From: HLUCCA09 sp038745585
GTDB taxonomy: Bacteria; Pseudomonadota; Alphaproteobacteria; Rhodobacterales; Rhodobacteraceae
Reading direction: 5' to 3'
Length of the DNA stretch: 64,000 nt
NCBI GenBank assembly: GCA_038745585.1
Contig: JBCDLH010000007.1
Span: forward strand, 124,001 to 188,000
This document shows, piece by piece, positions 55,923-64,000 of this stretch. Position 1 is the first letter of the stretch. Every line of letters starts with the position of its first letter. The notes below the pieces were generated by a model. The model searched no databases. It saw only the letters and a list, made by a program, of their open reading frames with translations, and was not told the origin of the DNA. The translations under genes and the position numbers were made by a program.

Positions 55923-56669
55923 TCAGATCGACAGTTTCTTGAAGATCGGCTCCGGCACCGAGCGAATGATCAGCATGATGTAGCGCCAGAAGAAGGGCGT
56001 GTAGATGACGTTCTTACCCTTCTCGACCGCCGTGAGGATCGAGGCCGCCACGGCTTCGGGCGGGGCGACCAGAAACATGCCCGGCAGGCCCCAGGTCATA
56101 GCGGTGTCGACAAAGCCGGGTTTCACGGTCACGACATGCCCGCCCGACCGCGTCAGCCGGTTGCGCAGCCCCGACAGATAGGTCGCAAAGCCCGCTTTTG
56201 CCGATCCGTAGACATAATTGCCGACGCGCCCGCGGTCTCCGGCGACCGAGCCGACGCCAACGATGGTGCCGGCGCCGGCTGCCTCGATCAGCGGTGCGAG
56301 CATGGTCAGAACGCGCGCGGGACCGGTAAAGCTATCGGCGATGGTCCCTTCAATCAGCTCCGGCGTGGCGTCGATTTCCGGCTGGGGCGGCATCGAGCCG
56401 GTGAAGACCGCCGCGTGGGGCACGCCCCCCAATGCTTTCATCCGTTCGATCAAGGGGCCAAAGGTCCCCGCATCGCGCGCGTCGAAGACAACCGCCTCAG
56501 CCGAGGCGGCACCACGAAATCCGCAATCGGCGGCCAGCGCCGCAAGATCGTCCTGATCTCGCCCAGCAAGGAGGAGGCGTGCGCCGCGGGCCGCGACCGC
56601 GCGCGCAAGCGCCCGAGCCATCGCCGAGGAGGCGCCGAGGATCAGCCAAGTCTCCGTACCGTCGTCCAT
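55923..56669 (-). CDS. DprE2-like short-chain dehydrogenase
   Basis: A 248-residue SDR oxidoreductase. The cofactor loop is 'LILGASSAMARALARAVAAR'; the catalytic Ser-Tyr-Lys are in 'VGSVAGDRGRVGNYVYGSAK'. The C-terminal 'VEKGKNVIYTPFFWRYIMLI' matches the membrane-proximal helix typical of mycobacterial DprE2 (decaprenylphosphoryl-2-keto-ribose reductase). Its ATG coincides with the end of the upstream FAD oxidoreductase gene (shared base at 56669), supporting a DprE1-DprE2 two-enzyme epimerase. The actual polyprenyl-sugar substrate is inferred only. Confidence 0.8.
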   Translation of the reverse strand: MDDGTETWLILGASSAMARALARAVAARGARLLLAGRDQDDLAALAADCGFRGAASAEAVVFDARDAGTFGPLIERMKALGGVPHAAVFTGSMPPQPEIDATPELIEGTIADSFTGPARVLTMLAPLIEAAGAGTIVGVGSVAGDRGRVGNYVYGSAKAGFATYLSGLRNRLTRSGGHVVTVKPGFVDTAMTWGLPGMFLVAPPEAVAASILTAVEKGKNVIYTPFFWRYIMLIIRSVPEPIFKKLSI

Positions 56670-57970
56670 CACGCGGCCTCCCGAAGCTTTAGGCGTTTGA
56701 CGAGCGCAGTCTCGAAGGCATGTTCGGGGTCGCGCGCGTTGACCGCCTCCGCCCAAGCGGCCCGGCCCGGATACATCGCATGCGCCTCGGCGGCGGTGAG
56801 GGAGCTGTCCTTGGCAAGATAGACGCGACCGCCGGCCTCGGCCGTGGCGGCGTTGAGCGTCGCAAGGAGCCGCTCCGCGCCGGGCCGGTTCGGCAGATCG
56901 ACGGCCAGCGTATAGCCCGCCATCGGAAACGACATCGGATGCCCTGCGCCGGGCCCGAGCCGCTTGAGCACCGCGAGCGGCGAGGCGAGCGCGGCCTTGC
57001 CGATCCGCTCCAGCATGTCACGCAGCGCCGGGCGCGCTTCCACCGGGACAACGCATTGGAACTGATGGAACCCGTGCTTGCCATAGAGCCGGTTCCACTC
57101 AAAAAGCTTGTCGAGCGGAAAAAAGTAGTCCGCGATGGGGCGGACGACCGTGCGCCCGCGCTCCGGCACGCGACGCAGATAGGCCGCGTTAAAGGTCCGC
57201 ACGACCGGCGCCGAGAGCGCGGCCCGCGGCGCGTCGAATGGGATCTTTCGCCCGCGTTTTGCGGGCGGGACGAGGCCCTTGCCGACCTCCCCTTCTTCGA
57301 GGATGCCGCGGCCGAGCGTATCGCCTGTGGCGGTCGCATCGATCCAGCCGACGACATACGGCGCATCCGACGCGTCGAGCGCATCGCAGAAAGGCTCCAG
57401 GCCGGTCATCCGCCTCTCCGTCACCATCATGACGTCGCCGCGGACAGGGGCGAGCCGCATCGTCGCCTCAAGGATCGGGCCGGTCTGCCCGAGCCCGCCT
57501 GCCGTCAGCGCAAAAAGCGGATCCTCGGGCATAACCTCGACAGGGCCATGGGGCGTTGCAAGCACGAGCCGCGTGACATGGGCGCTAAACGCGCCTTTCA
57601 GGTGGTGGTTCTTGCCATGGACATCCATCGCGATGGCGCCGCCTACGGTGGCAAAGCCGGTGCCCGGCATCACCGGCGGCAGCCAGCCCCGCGGCGCGAG
57701 ATACTGTGCGAGATCGCCCAGCCGCACGCCTGCCTCGGAGGTCAGCGTGCCGGCGTCGAGATCGACCTCGAGCACACGGTCGAGCCGGTCGGTCAGGAGT
57801 GCGCGCTCGGCAAGGCACGCATCGCCATAGCTCCGCCGCTGACCAAGGGCAGGGCAGGGCGCTTCGGCGGCCAGGGCGAGCGCCGCACGCCGCTTTTCGG
57901 GGCGCGCCAGCTCCGCCTCTGCGCGCAGCACACGTCCCCATCCGGTGATTTCTCGACGCGCCCAGGTCAT
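56669..57970 (-). CDS. DprE1-like FAD-dependent oxidoreductase
   Basis: A 433-residue vanillyl-alcohol-oxidase-type flavoprotein. The FAD-binding half shows 'LGQRRSYGDACLAERALLTD' and 'PVMPGTGFATVGGAIAMDVH' with 'GKNHHLKGAF'. The substrate half has 'VRPIADYFFPLDKLFEWNRL' and 'MSFPMAGYTLAVDLPNRPGA'. This order and the motifs resemble DprE1, which oxidises decaprenylphosphoryl ribose. Where mycobacterial DprE1 has the benzothiazinone-reactive Cys387 (near Trp-Asn-Val-Cys-Val-Asp), this protein has Ala. The start is the ATG at 57970, 10 bp after the upstream membrane gene. Confidence 0.82.
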   Translation of the reverse strand: MTWARREITGWGRVLRAEAELARPEKRRAALALAAEAPCPALGQRRSYGDACLAERALLTDRLDRVLEVDLDAGTLTSEAGVRLGDLAQYLAPRGWLPPVMPGTGFATVGGAIAMDVHGKNHHLKGAFSAHVTRLVLATPHGPVEVMPEDPLFALTAGGLGQTGPILEATMRLAPVRGDVMMVTERRMTGLEPFCDALDASDAPYVVGWIDATATGDTLGRGILEEGEVGKGLVPPAKRGRKIPFDAPRAALSAPVVRTFNAAYLRRVPERGRTVVRPIADYFFPLDKLFEWNRLYGKHGFHQFQCVVPVEARPALRDMLERIGKAALASPLAVLKRLGPGAGHPMSFPMAGYTLAVDLPNRPGAERLLATLNAATAEAGGRVYLAKDSSLTAAEAHAMYPGRAAWAEAVNARDPEHAFETALVKRLKLREAA

Positions 57971-57980
57971 CGGTTTTCCT

Positions 57981-59000
57981 TCAAGCGAAAGCGCCCCGCG
58001 CCGCGTGACGCTCGGCGATGGGGAATACAAACAATCCGATCAGAATGGCGAACCACAGCGTCGTCAGCCGGATCACCGCCGTCGCGGGAACCGAGATCTC
58101 AAACGGCACGCCCTGGAGCTGCAAAAGCGCAATCATCGCAGCCTCTGCACCGCCGAGCCCGCCGGGCGCGCCCGTAAGCCCCCCGGCCAGCGTCGCGAAC
58201 GTAAAGATCGCGACGGCTGTCCAGAGCCCGATATCGGCGCCCATCCACTGCAAAAGGAGGTAGAGCGCATAGCCTTCGGCAAACCACCCCGCGAGGCCGA
58301 GGCAGAGCGCGGGCAAGAGGATGCGCGGGTCGGCAAACGCAGCGAGCGAGCGCGCGGCCTGGCGCACGCGGGCGAAGGCACGCGACCAGCGCCCCGTTGC
58401 GGCATGCACGCGCGTGACAAGCCAGGCCAGCAGCCGCGGATGCGTGGCGACATAGGCCGCGCCGAGGGCAAGCACGACAATCGGAACGGCCCCCGCGATC
58501 CCGCCTGCGCTCAGCGCCAGCGCGAGCGCCAAGACGAGCCCCATGGCGGCGAGATCAGACGCGCGGTCGGCCAGAACGAGCGGCGCGGTGCGGGTAAAAG
58601 CCCAGCCCGTCTCGCGCCTGATCCAGCGCAGGCGGATCAGCTCGCCCACCCGACCGGGCGTGACCGTCATCGCAAAGCCGCCGAGGAAATGCCGGATGTC
58701 TTGGATCGTGACCGTCCCGATCCTTAGCGCGCGGGTAAAGAGATGCCAGCGCAACCCGCGGCCAAGGTAGTTCACCAAAGAAAGCGCAAGGAGAAGGCCC
58801 ACTTGTACGAGCGTTAGGCTCGACAGATGCCGGGCCACCTCCTCCCAACCGGTCGCCGCCGCGAGGCCCGAGAGCCCCGCCACGAAAAGCGCGAGGAGCC
58901 CAAGGCCAAACGCCACCTCGCGCCAGCGAAAGCGCAGAGCAGTGGAACCGGTGCTTTGGGGCGGGGCCGTCATAGGGGCGGACATCTCGCGCGTCGTCAT
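57981..59000 (-). CDS. flippase-like / LPG-synthase-TM-family membrane protein
   Basis: A 339-residue protein with about eight transmembrane segments, matching the UPF0104 / lysylphosphatidylglycerol-synthase transmembrane fold: 'LVNYLGRGLRWHLFTRALRI', 'HFLGGFAMTVTPGRVGELIR', 'TGWAFTRTAPLVLADRASDL' and 'AGGLTGAPGGLGGAEAAMIA'. Family members flip or transfer lipid-linked molecules. Its position at the head of the DprE1/DprE2-like pair suggests handling of a polyprenyl-linked sugar. Several Mets exist near the start (59060, 59000, 58985); 59000 was chosen because the upstream residues look non-coding. Confidence 0.75.
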   Translation of the reverse strand: MTTREMSAPMTAPPQSTGSTALRFRWREVAFGLGLLALFVAGLSGLAAATGWEEVARHLSSLTLVQVGLLLALSLVNYLGRGLRWHLFTRALRIGTVTIQDIRHFLGGFAMTVTPGRVGELIRLRWIRRETGWAFTRTAPLVLADRASDLAAMGLVLALALALSAGGIAGAVPIVVLALGAAYVATHPRLLAWLVTRVHAATGRWSRAFARVRQAARSLAAFADPRILLPALCLGLAGWFAEGYALYLLLQWMGADIGLWTAVAIFTFATLAGGLTGAPGGLGGAEAAMIALLQLQGVPFEISVPATAVIRLTTLWFAILIGLFVFPIAERHAARGAFA

Positions 59001-59245
59001 GCGGGGCAGGTAACGACAAAGTAGGGCGAAAAAGTGAAAGTGTTTCGAAATCGGGGACACTTTTGCGCCCGCGCCGCCACAGCGTAGCCTCGCGTCCCGA
59101 ACGTGCGGAGGGCGCGGCGCGTTCGGGACGCTTCCTGGCTTCCATCTGGCGTGCTGGCCGCGCCGAAGCGCTGGAACGACGACGTCTCGCCGAGGCTTCT
59201 AGCCCTCAGGGACCCTCGGGCCCGGCGAGCGCAGCCGGACGTGCG

Positions 59246-59872
59246 CTAGACGAGCGTGGCCTCGGTCGCCGCGGCCATCTCGTCGCGTGTCACGCCAGGC
59301 GCAAGCTCGACGATGTGAAGGCCCTTATGCGCGACATCGAGCACACCGAGATTGGTGATAATCCGGTCGACGACGCCGGTGCCCGTCAGCGGCAACGTGC
59401 AGCGGTGCAGCACCTTCGACTCGCCCTTTTTGTTGGTGTGATCCATCACGACGACAACGCGCCCGACACCGGCCACAAGATCCATCGCGCCGCCCATGCC
59501 TTTGACGAGCTTGCCCGGGATCATCCAATTCGCCAGGTCCCCGTTTTCGGCGACTTCCATCGCCCCGAGGATCGCCATCGCGATCTTGCCGCCGCGGATC
59601 ATGCCAAAGCTCTGCGCGCTGTCGAAATAGGCCGTGTTGGGCAGTTCGGTGATCGTCTGCTTGCCCGCGTTGATGAGGTCGGGGTCCTCCTCGCCCTCGT
59701 ATGGGAAAGGCCCCATCCCGAGCATGCCATTCTCCGACTGCAGCGTCACCGTTACGCCTTCGGGGATAAAGTTTGGCACCAGCGTCGGGATGCCGATCCC
59801 GAGATTGACATAAGTGCCGTCTTCGAGCTCTTGCGCGGCGCGCGCCGCCATTTCATTGCGGTCCCAAGGCAT
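59246..59872 (-). CDS. scoB: 3-oxoacid CoA-transferase subunit B
   Basis: The beta subunit of succinyl-CoA:acetoacetate CoA-transferase, used in ketone body and acetoacetate metabolism. The 208-residue protein contains 'VNLGIGIPTLVPNFIPEGV', the catalytic Glu in 'LQSENGMLGMGPFPYEGEED', and 'GMGGAMDLVAGVGRVVVVMD'. Its ATG shares a base position with the scoA stop (59872), so the subunits are co-translated. Confidence 0.93.
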   Translation of the reverse strand: MPWDRNEMAARAAQELEDGTYVNLGIGIPTLVPNFIPEGVTVTLQSENGMLGMGPFPYEGEEDPDLINAGKQTITELPNTAYFDSAQSFGMIRGGKIAMAILGAMEVAENGDLANWMIPGKLVKGMGGAMDLVAGVGRVVVVMDHTNKKGESKVLHRCTLPLTGTGVVDRIITNLGVLDVAHKGLHIVELAPGVTRDEMAAATEATLV

Positions 59873-60576
59873 TAGACGGCCTCCTTTTCGCGGACGGTCC
59901 GCTGCTCGATGCGCTTTTCGTGTTCGCCTTGGATCAGGCGGTGCACGTAGATCCCAGGCAGGTGGATATGGTCGGGATCGAGGCTGCCGGTCGGCACGAT
60001 CTCCTCGACCTCCATCACGCAGACACGTCCGCACATGGCGGCGGGCGGGTTGAAGTTGCGCGCGGTCTTACGGAAGACGCAATTGCCGCTCTCGTCGGCC
60101 TTCCAGGCTTTGACGATCGAAAGATCGGCGAAGATCCCGCGTTCAAGGACATAGGTGTCGCCGTCGAATTCTTTGAGTTCTTTGCCCTCGGCGATCACCG
60201 TGCCGACGCCGGTCTTGGTGTAAAACCCGGGGATGCCGCAGCCGCCCGCGCGCATCCGCTCGGCGAGCGTGCCTTGTGGGTTGAACTCGAGCTCCAGCTC
60301 GCCCGAGAGGTACTGCCGCATGAACTCGGCGTTTTCGCCAACGTAAGACGACATCATGCGCTTGATCTGGCGCGTGTCGAGCAGCTTGCCGAGGCCAAAG
60401 CCATCGACCCCGCAATTGTTGGAGGCAACCGTGAGGTCCTTCACGCCGCTTTCGACGATGGCATCGATGAGAAGCTCGGGAATGCCGCAGAGGCCAAAGC
60501 CGCCCGCAGCAATCAGCATCCCATCATGGAGCACCCCATCGAGCGCTTCAGCCGCGCCGCCATAGACCTTCTTCAT
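59872..60576 (-). CDS. scoA: 3-oxoacid CoA-transferase subunit A
   Basis: The alpha subunit partner of the gene above: 234 residues with 'MLIAAGGFGLCGIPELLIDA', 'LTVASNNCGVDGFGLGKLLD', 'GAGCGIPGFYT'-type loop ('RAGGCGIPGFYTKTGVGT') and 'KTARNFNPPAAMCGRVCVME'. The start is the Met-Lys-Lys-Val-Tyr-Gly at 60576, the family start; the open frame to 60600 adds 8 residues. Confidence 0.93.
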   Translation of the reverse strand: MKKVYGGAAEALDGVLHDGMLIAAGGFGLCGIPELLIDAIVESGVKDLTVASNNCGVDGFGLGKLLDTRQIKRMMSSYVGENAEFMRQYLSGELELEFNPQGTLAERMRAGGCGIPGFYTKTGVGTVIAEGKELKEFDGDTYVLERGIFADLSIVKAWKADESGNCVFRKTARNFNPPAAMCGRVCVMEVEEIVPTGSLDPDHIHLPGIYVHRLIQGEHEKRIEQRTVREKEAV

Positions 60577-60663
60577 CGCCGTCCCCACTCTGCGTTGCAT
60601 CGGCCGCGGTAATGGCCAAGCGCCGGGGCCCTGTCAACGCGGGTGCGGTGCCGGCCGGCCAGG

Positions 60664-63381
60664 CTACTCGGCGGCGCTGGCGGGGGGCGGTTTCTTGGCG
60701 GCTGTCGTCTTGGCCGAGCCTGCCTTTTTTGCCGTCGTCTTTTTCGCCGTCGTCTTCTTAGCGGTCGTCTTTTTCGCGGTTGTGGTCTTCGTTGCGGCGG
60801 TCTTTTTCTTTGCCGGTGCTTTCTTGCCAGACTTTGCCTGCTTTTCGGCGATCAGTTCGACCGCCATTTCGGGCGTGACGTCGGCGGGGTCGGTGCCCTT
60901 GGGCAGCGTCGCGTTGACCTTTTCCCATTTGACGTACGGCCCATAGCGGCCTTCCATCACGGCCATCGCGCCACCGGCCTCTGGGTGTTCGCCGAGGTCT
61001 TTGAGCGCTTTGGCCGTGCTCTGCCCGCGAACTCTTTTGGCCGCCAACACCTCGACCGCACGATTCATCCCAATGGTAAAGACCTCGTCCACCTCCGGCA
61101 GATTGGCGTATTTCTTGCCATGTTTGACGAAGGGCCCATAGCGCCCGATCCCGGCGGTGATCATCTCGCCATCCTCGGGGTGCGGGCCGACCTCACGGGG
61201 CAGGCTGAGGAGCGTCAGCGCTTTTTCGAGGTCCATCGCGTCCTTCGTCCAGCCCTTGGGCAGGGACGCGCGCGGGGGCTTTGGCTGCTCCTCTGTCGCT
61301 TCGCCGCGCTGGACGTAAGGGCCAAAGCGGCCATCGCGCAGGGTGATCCGGTTCTCGCTGTCATAACCCAAGAGCTTGCCATCTGGGCCGATCGTGCTCT
61401 CGCCCTCCATGCCCGGCGGGCCAAAGGGGCGGGTGTAGCGGCATTCGGGGTAGTTCGAGCACCCGATGAACGCGCCGCCAGACCGCGCCGTACGCATCGA
61501 GAGCCGCCCGACACTACAGGATGGGCATAGACGTGGATCCGTCCCATCGCCCGGGTTGGGGAAGAGATGCGGCTCCAACACCTCGTTGATCTTTTCGAGC
61601 ACCTCGGTGATGCGCAGCTCGGACGTCTCATCAATCGCGGCCTTAAAGTCGCGCCAGAATTTCGCGAGCAGCTCTTTCCAATCGGCATCGCCGGCCGAGA
61701 CGTGATCCAGCTCTTCCTCGAGCCCCGCCGTAAAACCATAGCCGACATAGCGGCGAAAGTAGTTTTCGAGAAACGCGATGACGAGGCGGCCTTTGTCCTC
61801 GGGGATCAGGCGGCCCTTTTCCCTCTGGACATAGCCGCGGTCCTGAATTGTCGACATGATCGAGGCGTAGGTGGAGGGGCGGCCGATGCCGAGCTCCTCC
61901 ATCTTCTTAACAAGCGTCGCTTCGGTGTAGCGCGGCGGGGGTTGCGTGAAGTGCTGGAGGCCGAGGACGGCGCCCGTACCGTCGAGATGCGCAGCGCCTT
62001 TGTCGTCGGCGGTGGCTTTGGCATGCTCGGCGTTGAGAGCACCGGCCACCTGGGCGAGCAGCTCGCCGCTGCTGAGCTGCGGCAGGCGTTTGCTGTCCTC
62101 GTCCTCGGCGTCGTCGCGCCCCTCCTCGTAGACCTTAAGGAACCCGTCAAAGAGGATGACCTGCCCGGTCGCGCGCAGGCCAACCTCGCCATCGGCGCTC
62201 GCGACCTCCACGGTCGTGCGTTCGAGCTTGGCGCCCGCCATCTGGCACGCGAGCGTGCGCTTCCAGATGAGATCGTAGAGCCGCCGCTGGTCGGCATCGG
62301 TGATTTTGATGTTGTCGGGCGTTGCCATCATGTCTGTCGGGCGGATGCATTCATGCGCCTCTTGCGCATTCTTGGCCTTGTTCTTGTACATCCGTGGCGT
62401 GCCAGGGACGTAGTCGGGCCCGTAGATCTCCTTGATCGCGTCGCGTGCGGCGTGGACGGCCTCGGGTGCCATATCGATGCCATCGGTGCGCATGTAAGTG
62501 ATATGCCCGGCCTCATAGAGACGCTGCGCGGCAGACATCGTCGCGCGTGCGCCGAAGCCAAACTTGCGGCTCGCTTCCTGCTGCAGCGTCGACGTCATGA
62601 ACGGGGCAGACGGGTTTCGCGTTGCGGGTTTGGCCTCGACACTGGCCACGCTGAGCGCGCGCGACGAGACCGCCTGCACCGCGAGTTCGGCTTGGGTTTC
62701 GTTTTCGAGGTCGAACTTGTCGAGCTTTTTGCCCGTCAGGTGCGTGAGCCGCGCCTCAAAGCGCTTGCCGCGCGGCGTCTCCAAGAGCGCCTTGACCGAC
62801 CAATACTCGCGCGGCTTGAACGCCTCGATCTCCATCTCCCGCTCGACCACGAGGCGCAGGCAAACCGATTGGACGCGCCCGGCGGACTTGGCTCCCGGCA
62901 ACTTGCGCCAGAGCACGGGGGAGAGGTTGAACCCGACCAGATAGTCGAGCGCGCGGCGCGCAAGGTAAGCTTCGACCAGCTCCATATCGACCTGGCGCGG
63001 CGCCTGCATGGCCTCAGTGACGGCAGACTTGGTGATCGCATTAAAGACGACGCGGCTGACGGGGGTATCCTTTTTGATCGCTTTGCGCGCGGCCAACGCC
63101 TCCGTCAGGTGCCAGGAGATCGCCTCGCCTTCGCGGTCGGGGTCGGTCGCGAGGATCAGCGCGTTGTCGTCCTTCAGGGCGTCCGCGATCGCTTTGACGT
63201 GTTTTTTGCTTTCGCTCGCGACCTCCCATTTCATCTCAAAGCCGTGCTCTGGGTCGACGGAGCCGTCTTTCGGCGGCAGGTCCCGCACATGGCCGAAAGA
63301 GGCGAGCACGGTGTAGTCGGGCCCGAGATACTTGTTGATTGTCTTGGCCTTAGCGGGCGATTCGACGACGACGACGGGCAT
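60664..63381 (-). CDS. topA: DNA topoisomerase I
   Basis: A 905-residue type IA topoisomerase that relaxes negative supercoils. It has the Toprim domain at the start ('VVVVESPAKAKTINKYLG', 'LILATDPDREGEAISWHL'), 'LPGAKSAGRVQSVCLRLVV', and the catalytic Tyr296 in 'GHITYMRTDGIDMAPEA'. One Cys4 zinc finger follows ('CPSCSVGRL' and 'GCSNYPEC'), then topoisomerase C-terminal repeats ('FGPYVQRGE', 'YGPFVKHGK', 'YGPYVKWEK'). The last about 55 residues are a Lys/Thr/Ala repeat tail (Thr-Thr-Ala-Lys-Lys units) like histone H1. Met at 63381 (Met-Pro-Val-Val-Val) is the start; the frame opens to 63426. Confidence 0.96.
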   Translation of the reverse strand: MPVVVVESPAKAKTINKYLGPDYTVLASFGHVRDLPPKDGSVDPEHGFEMKWEVASESKKHVKAIADALKDDNALILATDPDREGEAISWHLTEALAARKAIKKDTPVSRVVFNAITKSAVTEAMQAPRQVDMELVEAYLARRALDYLVGFNLSPVLWRKLPGAKSAGRVQSVCLRLVVEREMEIEAFKPREYWSVKALLETPRGKRFEARLTHLTGKKLDKFDLENETQAELAVQAVSSRALSVASVEAKPATRNPSAPFMTSTLQQEASRKFGFGARATMSAAQRLYEAGHITYMRTDGIDMAPEAVHAARDAIKEIYGPDYVPGTPRMYKNKAKNAQEAHECIRPTDMMATPDNIKITDADQRRLYDLIWKRTLACQMAGAKLERTTVEVASADGEVGLRATGQVILFDGFLKVYEEGRDDAEDEDSKRLPQLSSGELLAQVAGALNAEHAKATADDKGAAHLDGTGAVLGLQHFTQPPPRYTEATLVKKMEELGIGRPSTYASIMSTIQDRGYVQREKGRLIPEDKGRLVIAFLENYFRRYVGYGFTAGLEEELDHVSAGDADWKELLAKFWRDFKAAIDETSELRITEVLEKINEVLEPHLFPNPGDGTDPRLCPSCSVGRLSMRTARSGGAFIGCSNYPECRYTRPFGPPGMEGESTIGPDGKLLGYDSENRITLRDGRFGPYVQRGEATEEQPKPPRASLPKGWTKDAMDLEKALTLLSLPREVGPHPEDGEMITAGIGRYGPFVKHGKKYANLPEVDEVFTIGMNRAVEVLAAKRVRGQSTAKALKDLGEHPEAGGAMAVMEGRYGPYVKWEKVNATLPKGTDPADVTPEMAVELIAEKQAKSGKKAPAKKKTAATKTTTAKKTTAKKTTAKKTTAKKAGSAKTTAAKKPPPASAAE

Positions 63382-63561
63382 GGAGGTCTTTCGGTTCGAG
63401 AACGGCGTAGTGTGGCGCGCGACCATGTGGGGGCTCGGCGCGGCTTGTCAATGCAGGCCGGCAGGCTCGGCGCGTGTGCGGCTATCCCGCCCGACGGGCT
63501 GGCAACGCAAGGGGTCGATGTCGGACCGCTGCGGCGTGACTTCGTCGTCGCGTGCGGACGA

Positions 63562-64000
63562 TCAGCGCGCGCGGCTGAGCAGGCCGCCGGGGGCGCGGCG
63601 GATCTTCCCGTCGAGTTCCAACTCGGTCAGCAGCGCGGCCAGGGCGGGGCTTGGCAGGCCGCTATCGCGCTGCAGTTGGTCTTCTTCGACAGGGGCTGCG
63701 CTGAGGAGCTCCAAGACGCGCTCGCGGCTGCAATTAGGGTCGGGCAGGGGCCGGGCGGGCACGGTGTGGAGGGGCGAGATGCGGCGCGCGCGGCGCGGGC
63801 GCGGCGCGGGCGTGCTGGACGTGTCGCCCAATGCTGCGTGGATGTCGTCGGGCCCGCGGATCAGCGTTGCGCCGTCGCGGAGCAACACATTGCAGCCCGC
63901 GGCACGCCGATCAAACGGGTGGCCCGGCACGGCGAAGACATCGCGCCCGAGATCGGCCGCCTCGCGCGCTGTCAGAAGCGAGCCCGACTTTGCCGCCGCC
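63562..64000 (-). CDS. dprA: DNA-processing protein DprA, C-terminal part (5' end outside window)
   Basis: The frame is open to the window edge. The visible part covers the end of the Rossmann-like domain ('AAAKSGSLLTAREAADLGRD', 'VFAVPGHPFDRRAAGCNVLL', 'RDGATLIRGPDDI') and a C-terminal winged-helix-like domain ('RERVLELLSAAPVEEDQLQR', 'ALAALLTELELDGKIRR'). DprA loads RecA onto incoming single-stranded DNA in natural transformation. The proximity to topA is the standard order in Alphaproteobacteria. The stop is TGA at 63564-63562. Confidence 0.9.
   Translation of the reverse strand, partial: AAAKSGSLLTAREAADLGRDVFAVPGHPFDRRAAGCNVLLRDGATLIRGPDDIHAALGDTSSTPAPRPRRARRISPLHTVPARPLPDPNCSRERVLELLSAAPVEEDQLQRDSGLPSPALAALLTELELDGKIRRAPGGLLSRAR

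Noticed and set aside
56720..58177. 485-codon plus-strand frame over the DprE1-like gene
   Set aside because: Arg/Gly/Ala-rich shadow; the minus-strand flavoprotein has all expected motifs.

Overview
The window is a GC-rich, gene-dense piece of an alphaproteobacterial chromosome. Its gene content points to the Rhodobacterales (Rhodobacteraceae / Roseobacter type): a nuo operon full of small accessory genes followed by birA-coaX-rnj, a Shemin-pathway 5-aminolevulinate synthase (hemA), DUF5333 proteins beside nuoG, and GC-rich hairpin elements between genes. The genus cannot be fixed from the sequence alone. Nothing suggests a prophage or plasmid. The only clear mobile element is one decayed IS110-type insertion near 36.1-37.1 kb.

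Layout. 1-14.5 kb (+): the distal part of the complex I operon, nuoG-H-I-J-K-L-M-N, with about a dozen small accessory ORFs woven between the subunit genes, many joined by 1-4 bp stop/start overlaps. 14.5-17.8 kb (+): birA, coaX and an RNase J gene, closely packed. 17.9-19.8 kb: a small membrane protein and a secreted SGNH-hydrolase/RTX protein. 19.9-21.4 kb (-): RhlE-type RNA helicase. 21.8-26.9 kb (+): a secreted protein, hemA, a RodZ-like HTH membrane protein and ispG. ispG lies between two different minisatellites, with 17-bp units upstream and alternating 26-bp units downstream. 27.2-29.7 kb (-): cupin, DsbA-like and M48 protease genes. 29.8-36 kb (+): aminotransferase, lipoprotein hydrolase, PBP1A and prfB. 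36.1-37.1 kb: IS110 remnant. 37.4-42.3 kb: DUF2189 protein, then ilvH and ilvI on the minus strand with two unrelated plus-strand genes between them. ilvI is preceded by a leader peptide rich in Ile/Leu/Val codons and a terminator, which is a transcription attenuator. 42.5-49.3 kb: metY, amidase, Fe-dependent alcohol dehydrogenase and several small hypothetical genes. 49.5-51.2 kb (-): a metal cassette of a COG0523 GTPase, an SmtB/ArsR repressor and a 55-residue SmtA-type metallothionein. 51.5 kb: tRNA-Tyr. 51.6-55.8 kb: rlmB, zinc ribbon, YHS, CoA-binding, hisE/hisF and DUF302 genes. 55.9-59.0 kb (-): a three-gene set resembling mycobacterial DprE1/DprE2 plus a flippase-like membrane protein. 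59.2-60.6 kb (-): 3-oxoacid CoA-transferase subunits. 60.7-64 kb (-): topA, and dprA cut by the window edge.

The parts most worth attention are the ilvI attenuator with its leader peptide, the metallothionein cassette whose GTPase has all three cysteines of the usual CxCC metal motif replaced by serine, the two minisatellites around ispG, the accessory genes in the complex I operon, the M48 protease whose only well-placed start codon is ATC, and the DprE1/DprE2-like set outside Actinobacteria. All similarity statements come from motif recognition by eye; no database search was run.
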